Assembly: GCF_024710845.1 (NCBI RefSeq) | Contig: NZ_JANJTZ010000070.1 | Span: 1-64,000 of the forward strand | Direction: 5' to 3' | DNA: 64,000 nt | Source of the DNA: Mesorhizobium sp. | GTDB lineage: Bacteria > Pseudomonadota > Alphaproteobacteria > Rhizobiales > Rhizobiaceae | Shown: positions 32,808 through 42,280 of the stretch, in pieces | Layout: each line of letters starts with the position of its first letter | How positions within the stretch are numbered: position 1 is the first letter of the stretch | The notes under the pieces: model-generated | Told to the model about the DNA's origin: nothing | The model's database searches: none | What the model saw: only the letters and a program-made list of their open reading frames with translations | Position numbers and translations under genes: made by a program

Positions 32808-33014
32808 ATGACGACCGCGAAACCCTGGTACCTCTCGCGCACGATCTGGGCCTCGATCGTGGCCGTGCTGTCCGGCGGCGCCGGCTTCCTGGGCATCCCG
32901 ATCGGCGGGGTCGACGACACCGCGCTGACCGACGCCGTGCTGCAGCTGGTTTCGGCTGTGGCGGGACTGGTGGCGATTTTCGGGAGATTAAGTGCGAAGG
33001 ATCGGATTGGATGA
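32808..33014 (+). CDS. Small holin-like membrane protein downstream of GTA
   Basis: 68 residues with two hydrophobic segments ('TIWASIVAVLSGGAGFLGI' and 'AVLQLVSAVAGLVAIFGRL'). Similar small two-helix proteins follow the g15 gene in rhizobial GTA-type clusters and resemble holins. ATG 32808 after GAAGGAGACGAAC is chosen over an ATG 15 bases earlier. Confidence 0.6.
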   Translation: MTTAKPWYLSRTIWASIVAVLSGGAGFLGIPIGGVDDTALTDAVLQLVSAVAGLVAIFGRLSAKDRIG

Positions 33015-33029
33015 GGAGGAAATTATTGG

Positions 33030-33230
33030 GTGAACCGCGCGAAAGACCTCCTGAAATCCGAGTTGAAGCGAAAGGGTGTGACGTATGCGAAGCTAGCCGA
33101 GAAGCTGGCGGCTATGGATATTCACGAGACCGAACGTAACCTCAACAACAAGATCATCCGGAGGGGATTTTCGGTTGCTTTTTTTCTGGGGTGTCTAGCG
33201 GGAATAGAAGTGACTGACCTAAGGCTCTAG
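33030..33230 (+). CDS. DUF6471-like small protein
   Basis: 66 residues: 'KDLLKSELKRKGVTYAKLAE', 'ETERNLNNKIIRRGFSVAFFLGCLAGI'. Matches DUF6471, small helix-turn-helix-like proteins of alphaproteobacteria, probably DNA-binding. GTG 33030 after GAGGAGGAAATTATTGG. Its 3' end overlaps the convergent membrane protein gene by 77 bases. Confidence 0.65.
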   Translation: MNRAKDLLKSELKRKGVTYAKLAEKLAAMDIHETERNLNNKIIRRGFSVAFFLGCLAGIEVTDLRL

Positions 33231-33783
33231 GCTTTCTTGTGTCGCGTGGGTCTTCACACTCAATTGTCAATCCGGATCGCGGAATCTCACTCTTCATTTT
33301 AATGACCAATGAGCGCGGCCCTTTGTCGACAATATCATACGCGATTGGCGATCCATCATTGCTAGCAACAAAAATGTTTTCTGTCCCCGTATCACGCTCA
33401 AAAGCGAGGAATATCCAGCTAATATTACCATGTGTTATATAAAAGCGTGCGACGCCGTAGTTCGCTATTCGTTGCGGCTTCCCTGTTATCGAATTATATT
33501 CGTATACCAGCTTGGCCGGATACATACCCTTGAATGGTCGCATTGACCGATTGATAGAGAAGCGGTCCCGAATGAGCGGGCGAATCTCCGACCAGAACAG
33601 CCAAAGCAACAGCACGATGGAGCCGGCCCAAAGAAGCGTGATCTTATCGAGCATGGCGAGAAGCCTCCGCCACGGCTCGGCTGCATCGCGCCAATCCAGA
33701 ACATCCTTGGGAGTCCAGTAGACCGCGAGCAGAAAGAATAGGAAACCGATCGTCTTCCAAAAATGCGATAAGAATTTCAGCAT
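33154..33783 (-). CDS. Two-helix membrane protein of unknown function
   Basis: 209 residues from ATG 33783. N-terminal transmembrane segments 'TIGFLFFLLAVYW' and 'ITLLWAGSIVLLLWLFW' are followed by a soluble domain ('GVARFYITHGNISWIFLAFERDTG', 'DKGPRSLVIKMKSEI') of beta character. AT-richer and with rarer codons than the flanking core genes, so probably acquired. Not recognised. It is divergent from the next gene. Confidence 0.55.
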   Translation of the reverse strand: MLKFLSHFWKTIGFLFFLLAVYWTPKDVLDWRDAAEPWRRLLAMLDKITLLWAGSIVLLLWLFWSEIRPLIRDRFSINRSMRPFKGMYPAKLVYEYNSITGKPQRIANYGVARFYITHGNISWIFLAFERDTGTENIFVASNDGSPIAYDIVDKGPRSLVIKMKSEIPRSGLTIECEDPRDTRKPRALGQSLLFPLDTPEKKQPKIPSG

Positions 33784-33878
33784 CTCGCCACTTTGCCCGC
33801 AATCTGGGCAGTTGTGGAGTCTCCTCTTGTCTAAGGTTGCGCTCCGTCGCACCATGTTTGCTGGTGGAGGGGCGTGTA

Positions 33879-34832
33879 ATGCGGCTGATAGCGTTTGCGC
33901 TGTTCATGGGTTTAGCCTCCAGCGTAGGCGCGCAAGAAGTCGTTCAGCCCGCCGGCCAGCAGCAGGAAGCCGCTCCCGCAAGCCAGCAGGACGCCACCCC
34001 AGAACCGAGTTATGCCGACCGCCTTCTTACCGCTATCGAGCGCATCGAACCCGCTGTTCGCGAGCTTATAACCGAGGAAGACAAGGTAGCTGCTGAGGAA
34101 CAACGCAGACGCGATAACGACGATTTGAAAGCCCAAGAGAGTATGGCGCGGTGGGCGTTCTGGATGTTCATTGCTGCCGCTGTTTCCGTCGTGGCGACTT
34201 TCGTCGGGCTGGCCCTTATCGCGCGCACCCTGCATCACACCCGCCGGGCCGCCGACTACGCAGCGGAAATGGTTGATGAAGCCAAGGCCACTACCGAGGC
34301 GGCAGAAAGGTCGATCATCGAGTCCGGCAAAATGGGGCGCGCGCAAAACCGCGCCTATCTGGTCGTTGAGCCGAACGGCATTAACCAACTCAGCGGACGC
34401 AAGGACGTGATGGGGCATGTGTTGCTGAGGAACGTTGGCAATGTTCCCGCCCGAAATGTCACCCTCTATGTTAGGATGGAGATATCGACCCACCCAGAAC
34501 CGACTGCCAAGGATAGGCGAAGGAATTTCCCAGTTAGGAAACCTACTGGGAAGGCGACCAGAGTCGTTCATCCCAGCGGTCACATGCATCAGGGCAGCGA
34601 GGACACGTTCCCTACAGATGCCGCCGAACAGTCTGACCACAACGTCTATGTCTGGGGGGTTGCCTACTACGAGGACGGTTTCGGCGAACCAAGGTTCACC
34701 AAATTCTGCCATCGATATTCCACCGCAGCTTACATGCGGGCCAGAGATACAACTTCCCTGCGTGCTCAAGCACGGCCGGTTATCGCCAGTGACGAAGCCC
34801 GCTACCACAACTACGGCAACGAGGCCGATTAG
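33879..34832 (+). CDS. Exported/membrane protein of unknown function
   Basis: 317 residues. Signal peptide 'MRLIAFALFMGLASSVGA', a Gln/Pro-rich linker, a charged helix, one transmembrane segment ('WMFIAAAVSVVATFVGLALIA') and a soluble beta-rich domain ('NRAYLVVEPNGIN', 'VLLRNVGNVPARNVTLYVRME') of the type seen in many accessory membrane proteins. ATG 33879 after GGTGGAGGGGCGTGTA. With the divergent gene it makes a small accessory block beside the GTA remnant. Confidence 0.55.
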   Translation: MRLIAFALFMGLASSVGAQEVVQPAGQQQEAAPASQQDATPEPSYADRLLTAIERIEPAVRELITEEDKVAAEEQRRRDNDDLKAQESMARWAFWMFIAAAVSVVATFVGLALIARTLHHTRRAADYAAEMVDEAKATTEAAERSIIESGKMGRAQNRAYLVVEPNGINQLSGRKDVMGHVLLRNVGNVPARNVTLYVRMEISTHPEPTAKDRRRNFPVRKPTGKATRVVHPSGHMHQGSEDTFPTDAAEQSDHNVYVWGVAYYEDGFGEPRFTKFCHRYSTAAYMRARDTTSLRAQARPVIASDEARYHNYGNEAD

Positions 34833-35040
34833 GGACGCGGCCACTACCCGAGCGCGCGCACCGCGCCGCTCCTACGTCACGGTTCCCCTCCCGCATCGTC
34901 GGCGCTGAAACGGCGCTTCGCGCGTGGTGCGTTTGATAAATAATGCCGGATCAATGGGACAAGACACCCATATCGGTGCTTTGTCGTCCGCACCTCCCCA
35001 TTCATTCCCCGTTCAGCCGATCTGCGCTAGAACGCACTCC

Positions 35041-35328
35041 ATGAACATTTTCCACACCCTTACGCGCGCTCTTGCCGCGCTGCTTGTCTCGGCCCCGGCG
35101 GCGTTTGCCGGTCCGGTGGCCGCGCCCCTCGACGTGCCGACGCTGGCCCAGCCGGTCGCCGCCAACTGCAACGCGATCGCGCAGCAGATGGCCGCGCAAT
35201 ATGGCGGCAAGGCGCGCGGCTCGCTGCAGAACCGCGGCGGCCAGCAGGTCTGCGTCGTCGTCATCGTGGTGCAGGGCAAGAACGGCCAGCGCGGAGAACG
35301 CATCGAGGTGGTCGTGCCGGCGAATTGA
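35041..35328 (+). CDS. feuN: Small periplasmic protein, candidate FeuN
   Basis: 95 residues. Signal peptide 'TRALAALLVSAPAAFAGP', then a small mature domain with two Cys ('VAANCNAIAQQM', 'GGQQVCVVVIVVQGKNG'). It lies 73 bases upstream of feuP in the same direction. In Sinorhizobium a small periplasmic inhibitor of the FeuQ kinase, FeuN, is encoded next to feuPQ; location, size and export fit, but sequence identity was not tested. Confidence 0.6.
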   Translation: MNIFHTLTRALAALLVSAPAAFAGPVAAPLDVPTLAQPVAANCNAIAQQMAAQYGGKARGSLQNRGGQQVCVVVIVVQGKNGQRGERIEVVVPAN

Positions 35329-35401
35329 AGCTGTCCTTCCGGCTGGCGGCCGAATGGTCGCTGGCCGGGAAGCGGTCCGAGGGGATGCCAGAGGGGGTCG
35401 A

Positions 35402-36067
35402 ATGCGAATTCTCGTCGTCGAGGATGACAAGGAGCTGAACCGTCAGCTCGCCGAGGCACTGGTCGATGCCGGCTATGTCGTCGACCGGGCCTATGATGGC
35501 GAGGAGGGGCATTTCCTCGGCGATACCGAGCCCTATGACGCGGTGGTGCTCGACATCGGCCTGCCGCAGATGGACGGCATCTCGGTGATGGAGAAATGGC
35601 GCCGCGACGGGCGCAAGATGCCGGTGCTGATGCTGACCGCGCGCGACCGCTGGAGCGACAAGGTCGCCGGCATCGACGCGGGCGCCGACGACTACGTCAC
35701 CAAGCCGTTCCACATTGAGGAAGTGCTGGCGCGCATCAGGGCGCTGATCCGGCGCGCCGCTGGCCACGCCTCGTCCGAACTGGTCTGTGGGCCGGTGCGG
35801 CTCGACACGGCGGCCTCCAAGGCCGACGTCGACGGCAAGCCGCTGAAGCTCACCTCGCACGAATTCCGCCTGCTCGCCTACCTGATGCACCATGCCGGCA
35901 AGGTCGTGTCGCGGACGGAGCTGGTGGAGCATCTCTACGACCAGGATTTCGACCGCGATTCCAACACGATCGAGGTCTTCGTCGGACGCCTGCGCAAGAA
36001 GATGGGCATCGACATGATCGAAACCGTGCGCGGCATGGGCTACCGCCTGCGCGAGCCCGATGCGTGA
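35402..36067 (+). CDS. feuP: OmpR-family response regulator FeuP
   Basis: 221 residues. Receiver domain with acidic pocket (EDD near residue 8), phospho-acceptor Asp in 'AVVLDIGLPQMDG' and Lys in 'DDYVTKPFH'; winged-helix DNA-binding domain from about 125 ('LTSHEFRLLAYLM', 'NTIEVFVGRLRKKMG', 'ETVRGMGYRL'). Partner of the kinase encoded 46 bases downstream. In rhizobia FeuPQ controls the cyclic glucan exporter ndvA and related osmoadaptation. The name is given from order and similarity. Confidence 0.85.
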   Translation: MRILVVEDDKELNRQLAEALVDAGYVVDRAYDGEEGHFLGDTEPYDAVVLDIGLPQMDGISVMEKWRRDGRKMPVLMLTARDRWSDKVAGIDAGADDYVTKPFHIEEVLARIRALIRRAAGHASSELVCGPVRLDTAASKADVDGKPLKLTSHEFRLLAYLMHHAGKVVSRTELVEHLYDQDFDRDSNTIEVFVGRLRKKMGIDMIETVRGMGYRLREPDA

Positions 36068-36113
36068 GCGGGCCGATCCCAGGCACTGATCTTGCAAATG
36101 CGCGGGGCGGCCG

Positions 36114-37478
36114 ATGAACTGGCTGCCGAAATCGCTCGCCGCGCGCGTCATCACCTTTTCGACTATATGGGCGATCGTGGCACTGGTGGTAATCGCGACG
36201 GTCGTCTCGGCGCTGTTCCGAGATGCCTCGGAACGCGGCTTCGACAGCCTGCTCTCCGCCAATCTGTTCAACCTGGTGGCTTCGGTCGGCGCCGGCGATG
36301 ACGGCCAGCTGACCGGCGCACCGGAACTCGGCGACGAGCGCTACCTCACGCCCGATTCTGGCTGGTACTGGTCGGTCGAGCCGCAGTCGGCCGGCCTGAA
36401 GGGCGAACAGCGCTCGGCCTCGCTGCAGGCGACGATTTCGGCTCCGCCGGTGGCGGAAGTACCCTTCGGCGCGGGCTTCCAGCGCCGCTACACGACGACC
36501 GGCCCGAACGGCCAGACCCTCGCCGTGCTCGAGACCGAAGTTGTGCTCGGCGCGCCAGACCGCATCGCGCGCTACCGCGTGATGGGCAATCTCGACGACC
36601 TCAATGCCGAGATCGCCTTCTTCAATCAGCAGCTCTACACCTATCTGGCGCTGTTCGGCGCCGGCATGATCGCCATCAACGCCGCCGCGATCTGGCTGGG
36701 GCTGAGGCCGCTGGGCCGCGTGCGCGAGGCGCTGTCGAGCGTGCGCGAAGGCACGGCCAAGCGGCTGGACGGAACCTTCCCGGCCGAGATCGAGCCGCTC
36801 GCCAACGAGACCAATGCGCTGATCGAGAACAACCGCCGCATCCTGGAGCGCTCGCGCACGCAAGTGGGCAACTTGGCGCATTCGCTGAAGACGCCGCTTG
36901 CCGTGCTGACCAACGAGGGCAGGGCGATCGGCGGCGCCAAGGGCCGGCTGATCTCCGAGCAGACGGGCGCGATGAAGCAGCAGATCGACCACTATCTGCA
37001 GCGCGCGCGCATCGCAGCCCAGCGCGAGAGCGTCGTCTTCCGTGCGCCGGTGGTGCCGGTGCTGGAGCGGATGACGCGGGTCATGGCCAAGCTCAATCCG
37101 AAGATCGACGTCGCCTTCGAGCACCCCGATGACGACATCGTGTTCGCGGGCGAGCGCGAGGATCTCGAGGAAATCGCCGGCAATCTGCTCGAGAACGCGA
37201 TGAAATGGGGCAAGGCCCAGGTGACTGTGACGCTTGCCGCGGACGGTGCGGGCGACAATTTCGTCATGACGATCGAGGACGACGGGCCGGGAATTCCCGA
37301 GGAACAGGCGCGCGAAGCGCTGAAACGGGGCCGGCGCCTGGACGAATCGAAACCGGGGACTGGACTGGGTCTCGCCATCGTTTCGGACCTGGTCGCTGAA
37401 TACGGCGGCACGCTGAGACTCGAGCGGTCGGAACTCGGCGGGCTCCGAGCCGTTGTGCAACTGCGAAAAGCTGCATGA
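36114..37478 (+). CDS. feuQ: Sensor histidine kinase FeuQ
   Basis: 454 residues. Transmembrane segment 'WAIVALVVIATVVSALF' near 19-35, a periplasmic sensor region to about 170, a second transmembrane segment ('LALFGAGMIAINAAAIWLGL'), dimerisation/phospho-acceptor box 'VGNLAHSLKTPLAVL' and ATPase motifs ('LLENAMKWG', 'DDGPGIPEEQ', 'GTGLGLAIVSDLV'). It phosphorylates FeuP; FeuN would act on its periplasmic part. ATG 36114. Confidence 0.85.
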   Translation: MNWLPKSLAARVITFSTIWAIVALVVIATVVSALFRDASERGFDSLLSANLFNLVASVGAGDDGQLTGAPELGDERYLTPDSGWYWSVEPQSAGLKGEQRSASLQATISAPPVAEVPFGAGFQRRYTTTGPNGQTLAVLETEVVLGAPDRIARYRVMGNLDDLNAEIAFFNQQLYTYLALFGAGMIAINAAAIWLGLRPLGRVREALSSVREGTAKRLDGTFPAEIEPLANETNALIENNRRILERSRTQVGNLAHSLKTPLAVLTNEGRAIGGAKGRLISEQTGAMKQQIDHYLQRARIAAQRESVVFRAPVVPVLERMTRVMAKLNPKIDVAFEHPDDDIVFAGEREDLEEIAGNLLENAMKWGKAQVTVTLAADGAGDNFVMTIEDDGPGIPEEQAREALKRGRRLDESKPGTGLGLAIVSDLVAEYGGTLRLERSELGGLRAVVQLRKAA

Positions 37479-37564
37479 CAGCGGAACAAAATTAGGCCAA
37501 ACAAAGCCCTTAGGGGCTCCCGTAACTTCCGCGCTTCGCCGTGGATGCGTCAGGACCGGATGGA

Positions 37565-38005
37565 ATGAGAAAATCGGCAGTCATAGTCGCCGTAGCCCTG
37601 GCGCTGGGCGGATGCGCGACGACCAATCCCGGCGCGTCGGGCGTCGCCGGCTTTGCCGGCCAGCCGACGCGCCCTTCCGCGCAGCCGGCGGGCCAGGCGA
37701 TCATCAAGGCGATGGCCGGCGGGCTGGTCGGCGGTAATGTCGGCGCCGGCCTGTCCAGCAGCGAGAAGGTGCAGGCGCTCGAGGCCGAGTACCGTGCGCT
37801 CGAATATTCGCCGGTCGGCCAGAAGGTGACATGGGGCGACCGGGCCTCCGGTCGCTTCGGCGAGGTGGTCGCGGCACAGCCTTACCGCGTCGGCTCGCAG
37901 GATTGCCGCCAGTATACCCACACGGTCAGCGTCGGAGCGGCGCAGAACGTCGCCAGGGGAACGGCCTGCCGCAACCCGGACGGAAGCTGGACGCCGCTGA
38001 CCTGA
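37565..38005 (+). CDS. Outer-membrane lipoprotein, 17-kDa surface antigen-like
   Basis: 146 residues with a lipoprotein signal: MRKSAVIVAVALALGGC, lipid-modified Cys at 17. The mature part has a Gly-rich segment ('AMAGGLVGGNVGAGLSSSE'), like the glycine-zipper of the 17-kDa rickettsial antigen family, and a C-terminal domain 'GQKVTWGDRASGRFGEVV...CRQYTHTV...ARGTACRNPDGSW'. Probably an outer-membrane or periplasmic structural lipoprotein. ATG 37565 is the start that gives the lipobox. Confidence 0.8.
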   Translation: MRKSAVIVAVALALGGCATTNPGASGVAGFAGQPTRPSAQPAGQAIIKAMAGGLVGGNVGAGLSSSEKVQALEAEYRALEYSPVGQKVTWGDRASGRFGEVVAAQPYRVGSQDCRQYTHTVSVGAAQNVARGTACRNPDGSWTPLT

Positions 38006-38015
38006 TCGCTGCTTC

Positions 38016-38029
38016 TTGACGCAAATCAA
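38016..38029. promoter_or_regulatory. FNR/FixK-type box upstream of cycHJKL
   Basis: TTGACGCAAATCAA, fitting the TTGA-N6-TCAA consensus of FNR/FixK/FnrN (anaerobox). It lies 102 bases before the ccmI start, with no other gene between, which suggests oxygen-dependent control of cytochrome c maturation. Binding is inferred. Confidence 0.6.
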
Positions 38030-38130
38030 CGGCGCGGGTGCCTCCCGCCTGCAATTGGACATCATCGCCGGCCACACCCGGCAATAAGCCGCATCCTGCC
38101 GCTGTTGGCAGGGACAGGGGCGGCGTCTAA

Positions 38131-39261
38131 ATGGTGCCCATGTTGTTCTGGATCGCCGCAGCCGCGCTGACGCTCGCCGCCTCACTGGCGGTGCTGGCGC
38201 CATTGACGCGCAAGGCGGCGGGAACGGAACCCGCCGGCCGCCATGATGTCGAGGTCTATCGCGACCAGTTGCAGGAGGTCGAGCGCGACGCGGCGCGCGG
38301 CGTCATCGAGGCCTCGCAGGCGGAGCAGGCGAAGGTCGAGATCGCGCGACGGCTGCTGAAGGCGGACTCGGACGGACAGGCGGCGCGCAAGGCGGGTTCG
38401 GGCGGTGTCGTGCGGCTCGCTGGCCTCGCAGGCGTGCTGCTCATCCCGCTGGTCAGCTGGGGCCTCTACAGCGCGATCGGTGCTCCCGGTGTGCCCGGCG
38501 AACCCCTGGCGCAGCGCATGGCGCGAAATCCCGCGGAAAGCAGCGTCGACGAACTCGTGGCGCGGGCGGAGAAGCACCTTGCCGACAATCCCGACGATGC
38601 GCGCGGCTGGGAAGTGCTCGGACCCGTCTACATGCGCCAGCAGCGTTTCGCCGATGCGGCGACCGCCTGGCGCAACGCCATCCGCATCGCAGGGTCGAGC
38701 GCGCAGCGCGAAAGCGCGCTGGGCGAGGCGATCGCGGCGGCGGCCGGCGGGGTGGTGACGCAGGACGCGCGCGCGGCCTTCGAACGCGCGCTGGCGCAGG
38801 ATCCGAACGAGCCGAAGTCCCGCTTCCTCTTGGCGAGCGGACTGGCGCAGGAAGGCAAGCTCGCCGAAGCCGCCGACGCCTGGCAGAAGATGAAGCTGGC
38901 GCTTGCGGCGGATTCGCCCTGGCACGAGCCGGTCGACCGGGCGATCGCGGAGGCGCGGGCGAGGCTCGAGGCGCCGGTCGCGAAAGGCCCGACCGCGGAT
39001 GACGTGACCGCCGCGCAGCAGATGATGCCGGAAGACCGGCGCCAGATGATCGAGGGCATGGTCGCCGGGCTCGACGAAAAGCTGCGCGCCAATCCCGACG
39101 ATGTGGAAGGATGGCAGCGTCTCATTCGTTCATATGTGGTGCTGGGCCGGGCGGACGATGCAAAGGCGGCGCTCGCACGCGCGCTTGCTGGCCTGGAAGG
39201 CGACAAAAAGGACCGGGTGAGCGCGTTTGCAGCCGAGCTTGGCGTGAAGGTGGACGGATGA
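38131..39261 (+). CDS. ccmI: Cytochrome c maturation protein CcmI (CycH)
   Basis: 376 residues. Two N-terminal transmembrane helices ('[22 protein letters not shown]' region and '[18 protein letters not shown]') with a conserved loop ('[17 protein letters not shown]'), then periplasmic TPR-type repeats. CcmI presents apocytochrome c to the CcmF/H heme lyase. ATG 38131 or 38140 are both possible. First gene of the cycHJKL operon, with a TGA/ATG overlap to ccmE. Confidence 0.9.
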   Translation: MVPMLFWIAAAALTLAASLAVLAPLTRKAAGTEPAGRHDVEVYRDQLQEVERDAARGVIEASQAEQAKVEIARRLLKADSDGQAARKAGSGGVVRLAGLAGVLLIPLVSWGLYSAIGAPGVPGEPLAQRMARNPAESSVDELVARAEKHLADNPDDARGWEVLGPVYMRQQRFADAATAWRNAIRIAGSSAQRESALGEAIAAAAGGVVTQDARAAFERALAQDPNEPKSRFLLASGLAQEGKLAEAADAWQKMKLALAADSPWHEPVDRAIAEARARLEAPVAKGPTADDVTAAQQMMPEDRRQMIEGMVAGLDEKLRANPDDVEGWQRLIRSYVVLGRADDAKAALARALAGLEGDKKDRVSAFAAELGVKVDG

Positions 39262-39701
39262 CCAGAAAGCAGAAGCGGCTGGCGGTGATTGCGGGAGCGC
39301 TGGTGTTCCTGGGCGGCGCAACCGCGCTGACCTTCTACGCGCTCGGCCAGCGCACCTCCTATTTCTACATGCCGAGTGATTTGGCCGAAAAGCCTGTCGA
39401 GCCCGGCCAGCGCATCCGCCTCGGCGGACTGGTGGAGAAGGGGTCGATCCAGCGCGGGCAGGGGACCGAGGTCGAGTTCGCCGTGACCGACCAGGAAAAG
39501 ACGATCAAGGTCGTCTACAACGGGCTGTTGCCGGACCTCTTTCGCGAGGAGCAGGGGGTGATCACGGAGGGCGCTTTCGATCCGGCTGGCGTGTTCGTCG
39601 CCGACAGCGTGCTGGCCAAGCACGACGAGAACTACATGCCGAAGGAAGTCGCCGACAGCCTGAAGGAAAAGGGCGTCTGGCAGGAAAAAAGCGGGGGCTG
39701 A
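39258..39701 (+). CDS. ccmE: Heme chaperone CcmE (CycJ)
   Basis: 147 residues. N-terminal transmembrane anchor '[22 protein letters not shown]' and an OB-fold domain ('[16 protein letters not shown]', '[18 protein letters not shown]'). The heme-binding His lies in 'AKHDENYMP', which carries the conserved HxxxY motif. It carries heme from CcmC to the lyase CcmF. Start overlaps the ccmI stop (ATGA). Complete. Confidence 0.95.
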   Translation: MTRKQKRLAVIAGALVFLGGATALTFYALGQRTSYFYMPSDLAEKPVEPGQRIRLGGLVEKGSIQRGQGTEVEFAVTDQEKTIKVVYNGLLPDLFREEQGVITEGAFDPAGVFVADSVLAKHDENYMPKEVADSLKEKGVWQEKSGG

Positions 39702-39707
39702 GCAGGC

Positions 39708-41696
39708 ATGGTCGAGATCGGACATTTCGCCCTCGTTCTCGCCTTTGCGCTGAGCCTGGTGCAATCGGCGCTGCCCTTCATCGGCGCGCGCACGCGCCAG
39801 GACCGGTTGATGGCGGTGGGCGGACCGGTGGCGATCACGGCTTTTGCGATGACGGCGCTCGCGTTCCTGGCGCTGGCCTCGGCCTATGTGCAGTCGGATT
39901 TCTCCGTGCTGAACGTCTGGGAGAACTCCCATTCGGCCAAGCCCTTGCTGTACAAGATCACCGGCACTTGGGGGAACCACGAGGGCTCGATGCTGCTCTG
40001 GGTGCTGATCCTGACCTTCTTCGGCGCCCTGGTAGCGACTTTCGGGCGCAACCTGCCGGCGGTGCTCAAGGCCGACGTGATCGCGGTGCAGGGCCTGATC
40101 GGCGCGGCGTTCTTCCTGTTCGTGCTCACGACCTCCAACCCCTTCGTGCGGCTCTCGCCGGCTCCGATCGAGGGCCGCGACCTCAATCCGGTGCTGCAGG
40201 ATGTCGGCCTCGCCATCCATCCGCCGCTGCTCTATCTCGGCTATGTCGGCTTCTCCGTCTGCTTCTCCTTCGCCGTCGCGGCGCTGATCGAAGGCCGCAT
40301 CGACGCCGCCTGGGCGCGCTGGGTGCGGCCGTGGACGCTCGCTGCCTGGATCTTCCTCACCGGCGGCATCGCGATGGGCTCCTACTGGGCCTATTACGAA
40401 CTCGGCTGGGGCGGTTTCTGGTTCTGGGACCCGGTGGAGAACGCCTCCTTCATGCCGTGGCTCGCGGGCACCGCACTGCTGCACTCGGCGATCGTGATGG
40501 AACGGCGCGAGGCGCTGAAGATCTGGACAATTCTGCTCGCGCTGCTGGCGTTTTCGCTGTCGCTGCTCGGAACCTTCCTGGTGCGCTCCGGCGTGCTGAC
40601 TTCGGTGCATGCGTTTGCGACCGATCCGACGCGCGGCGTCTTCATCCTGGCACTGCTCGCCTTCTTCGTCGGCGGCTCGCTGTCGCTGTTTGCCTTCCGC
40701 GCGCAATCGTTGCAGCCCGGCGGCCTGTTCCAGCCGATCTCGCGCGAGGGCGCGCTGGTGCTGAACAACCTCTTCCTGACGACGGCCACCGCGACGGTGT
40801 TCGTCGGCACGCTCTATCCCCTGGCGCTGGAAGCGTTGACCGGCGAGAAGATCTCGGTCGGCGCGCCGTTCTTCAACCTGACCTTCGGCGCGCTGATGGT
40901 GCCGCTTTTGATCGCCATGCCGTTTGGTCCGCTGCTGGCCTGGAAGCGCGGCGATCTCGCCGCCGCTGGGCAGCGGCTCTACGCGGCGGCGGCGGGCGCA
41001 TTGCTCGTCGGTCTGGTCGCGGTCTTCTTCGTCGATGGGGTCACCGCGTTCGCGGCCGTCGGCTTTGGACTGGCAGCCTGGCTGCTGATCGGGGCCGTGA
41101 CTGACCTTGTCCTGCGGGCGGGCATCGGCAGCGTCGCACCTGCAGTGGCCCTGCGCCGTTTCGCCGGCCTGCCGCGTTCCGTGTTCGGCACTGCGCTCGC
41201 GCATTTCGGCCTGGGGCTGACCGCGCTCGGCATCGTCAGCGTCTCGGCGCTGCAGACGGAGCGGATCGTCGCGATGAAGCCGGGCGATACGGCGGAAATC
41301 TCTGGCTATGTGCTGACATATGACCGGATGGAGCCGGTGCGCGGACCGAACTACACCGAGGACCGCGCGTTTTTCGGCCTTGCGACGGCAGGCGGACGCG
41401 ATCTCGGCGAAATTATCTCCTCCAAACGCGTCTACACCGCGCGCCAGATGCCCACCACGGAAGCCGGCATCGCCACGCGGGGTCTGAGCCAGATCTATGT
41501 GTCGCTGGGCGATCCCGCTGCCAATGGCGGAACCGTCGTGCGGATCTGGTGGAAGCCGCTGGTCACGCTGATCTGGCTCGGCGCGCTGGTGATGATGGCG
41601 GGCGGAACGATGTCGCTCGCCGACCGGCGCCTGCGCATCGGCGCGCCCGCGCGGCGCAAGATCAGGCCGGCGACGGCGGGAGTGCCCGCCGAATGA
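39708..41696 (+). CDS. ccmF: Cytochrome c heme lyase CcmF (CycK)
   Basis: 662 residues with many transmembrane helices. The tryptophan-rich WWD signature is visible in '[19 protein letters not shown]'; '[13 protein letters not shown]' and '[12 protein letters not shown]' are conserved flanks with His ligands. It attaches heme to CXXCH of apocytochrome c in the periplasm. ATG 39708 is six bases after the ccmE stop; its own stop overlaps ccmH (ATGA). Confidence 0.95.
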   Translation: MVEIGHFALVLAFALSLVQSALPFIGARTRQDRLMAVGGPVAITAFAMTALAFLALASAYVQSDFSVLNVWENSHSAKPLLYKITGTWGNHEGSMLLWVLILTFFGALVATFGRNLPAVLKADVIAVQGLIGAAFFLFVLTTSNPFVRLSPAPIEGRDLNPVLQDVGLAIHPPLLYLGYVGFSVCFSFAVAALIEGRIDAAWARWVRPWTLAAWIFLTGGIAMGSYWAYYELGWGGFWFWDPVENASFMPWLAGTALLHSAIVMERREALKIWTILLALLAFSLSLLGTFLVRSGVLTSVHAFATDPTRGVFILALLAFFVGGSLSLFAFRAQSLQPGGLFQPISREGALVLNNLFLTTATATVFVGTLYPLALEALTGEKISVGAPFFNLTFGALMVPLLIAMPFGPLLAWKRGDLAAAGQRLYAAAAGALLVGLVAVFFVDGVTAFAAVGFGLAAWLLIGAVTDLVLRAGIGSVAPAVALRRFAGLPRSVFGTALAHFGLGLTALGIVSVSALQTERIVAMKPGDTAEISGYVLTYDRMEPVRGPNYTEDRAFFGLATAGGRDLGEIISSKRVYTARQMPTTEAGIATRGLSQIYVSLGDPAANGGTVVRIWWKPLVTLIWLGALVMMAGGTMSLADRRLRIGAPARRKIRPATAGVPAE

Positions 41697-42163
41697 GGCT
41701 GCCGCGCGTTCTTGCCCTGATACTCGGCCTGTTCCTGGCGATACAGGCCGTTGGAGCGCTTGCCGTCACGCCCGACGAGGTGCTGGCCGACCCGGCGCTA
41801 GAAGCCCGCGCCCGCGCCATCTCGGCCGGCCTGCGCTGCATGATCTGCCAGAACCAGTCGATCGACGAATCCGACGCTGCGCTCGCCAAGGACCTGCGCG
41901 TGTTGGTGCGCCAGCGGCTGGTCGCGGGCGATACGGACGAAGAGGTGATCGCCTACGTCGTCTCGCGCTATGGCGAGTTCGTGCTGCTGAAGCCCGTGTT
42001 CAACTGGCGCAACGCGCTTTTGTGGGGAACGCCTCTAGTGCTGCTCTTGGTGGGTGGGGGCTACATCGTGGTCGCTTCCCGGCGCCGCAAGCCGACGAGC
42101 GCTCAGGTGCTGACCGACGAGGAGAAGACGGCGCTTGCCGAGGCGCTGCGTCGCGAGACCTAG
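41693..42163 (+). CDS. ccmH: Cytochrome c maturation protein CcmH (CycL)
   Basis: 156 residues. Signal/anchor '[19 protein letters not shown]', then the redox motif [11 protein letters not shown] (RCxxC) with the conserved '[19 protein letters not shown]', and a C-terminal transmembrane helix '[20 protein letters not shown]'. It reduces apocytochrome c thiols for heme ligation. ATG 41693 overlaps ccmF. Last gene of the operon. Confidence 0.94.
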   Translation: MRLPRVLALILGLFLAIQAVGALAVTPDEVLADPALEARARAISAGLRCMICQNQSIDESDAALAKDLRVLVRQRLVAGDTDEEVIAYVVSRYGEFVLLKPVFNWRNALLWGTPLVLLLVGGGYIVVASRRRKPTSAQVLTDEEKTALAEALRRET

Positions 42164-42280
42164 GCCGCTTCTCCAACATTACCAAACTTTCATTCTCCGG
42201 AAAGAACGCCGTAATGTGACGGTCTCTATCTCTCATGTCCGAAGGTGCGCAGCGCGCATCGGGAATTTATCGAAAAGGAC

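Larger units (their letters stand above)
17374..33014 (+). mobile_element. Degenerate RcGTA-type gene transfer agent cluster
   Basis: Gene order matches RcGTA-like clusters of alphaproteobacteria: TerS-like, TerL, portal, DUF6107-like, prohead protease, capsid, g6 to g10 equivalents, tail chaperone start, then the C-terminal half of g15. No integrase, repressor or replication genes are present, as expected for a GTA rather than a prophage. Genes for tape measure, g12, g13, g14 and the first part of g15 are absent, and three foreign insertions (IS nearby, TacA-TacT, Mu-like element) are present, so it should not make functional particles. Confidence 0.8.

Noticed and set aside
17374-33014. Complete temperate prophage
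   Set aside because: No integrase, repressor, replication or lysis genes and no attachment repeats; gene order is that of a GTA, and half the tail genes are missing.
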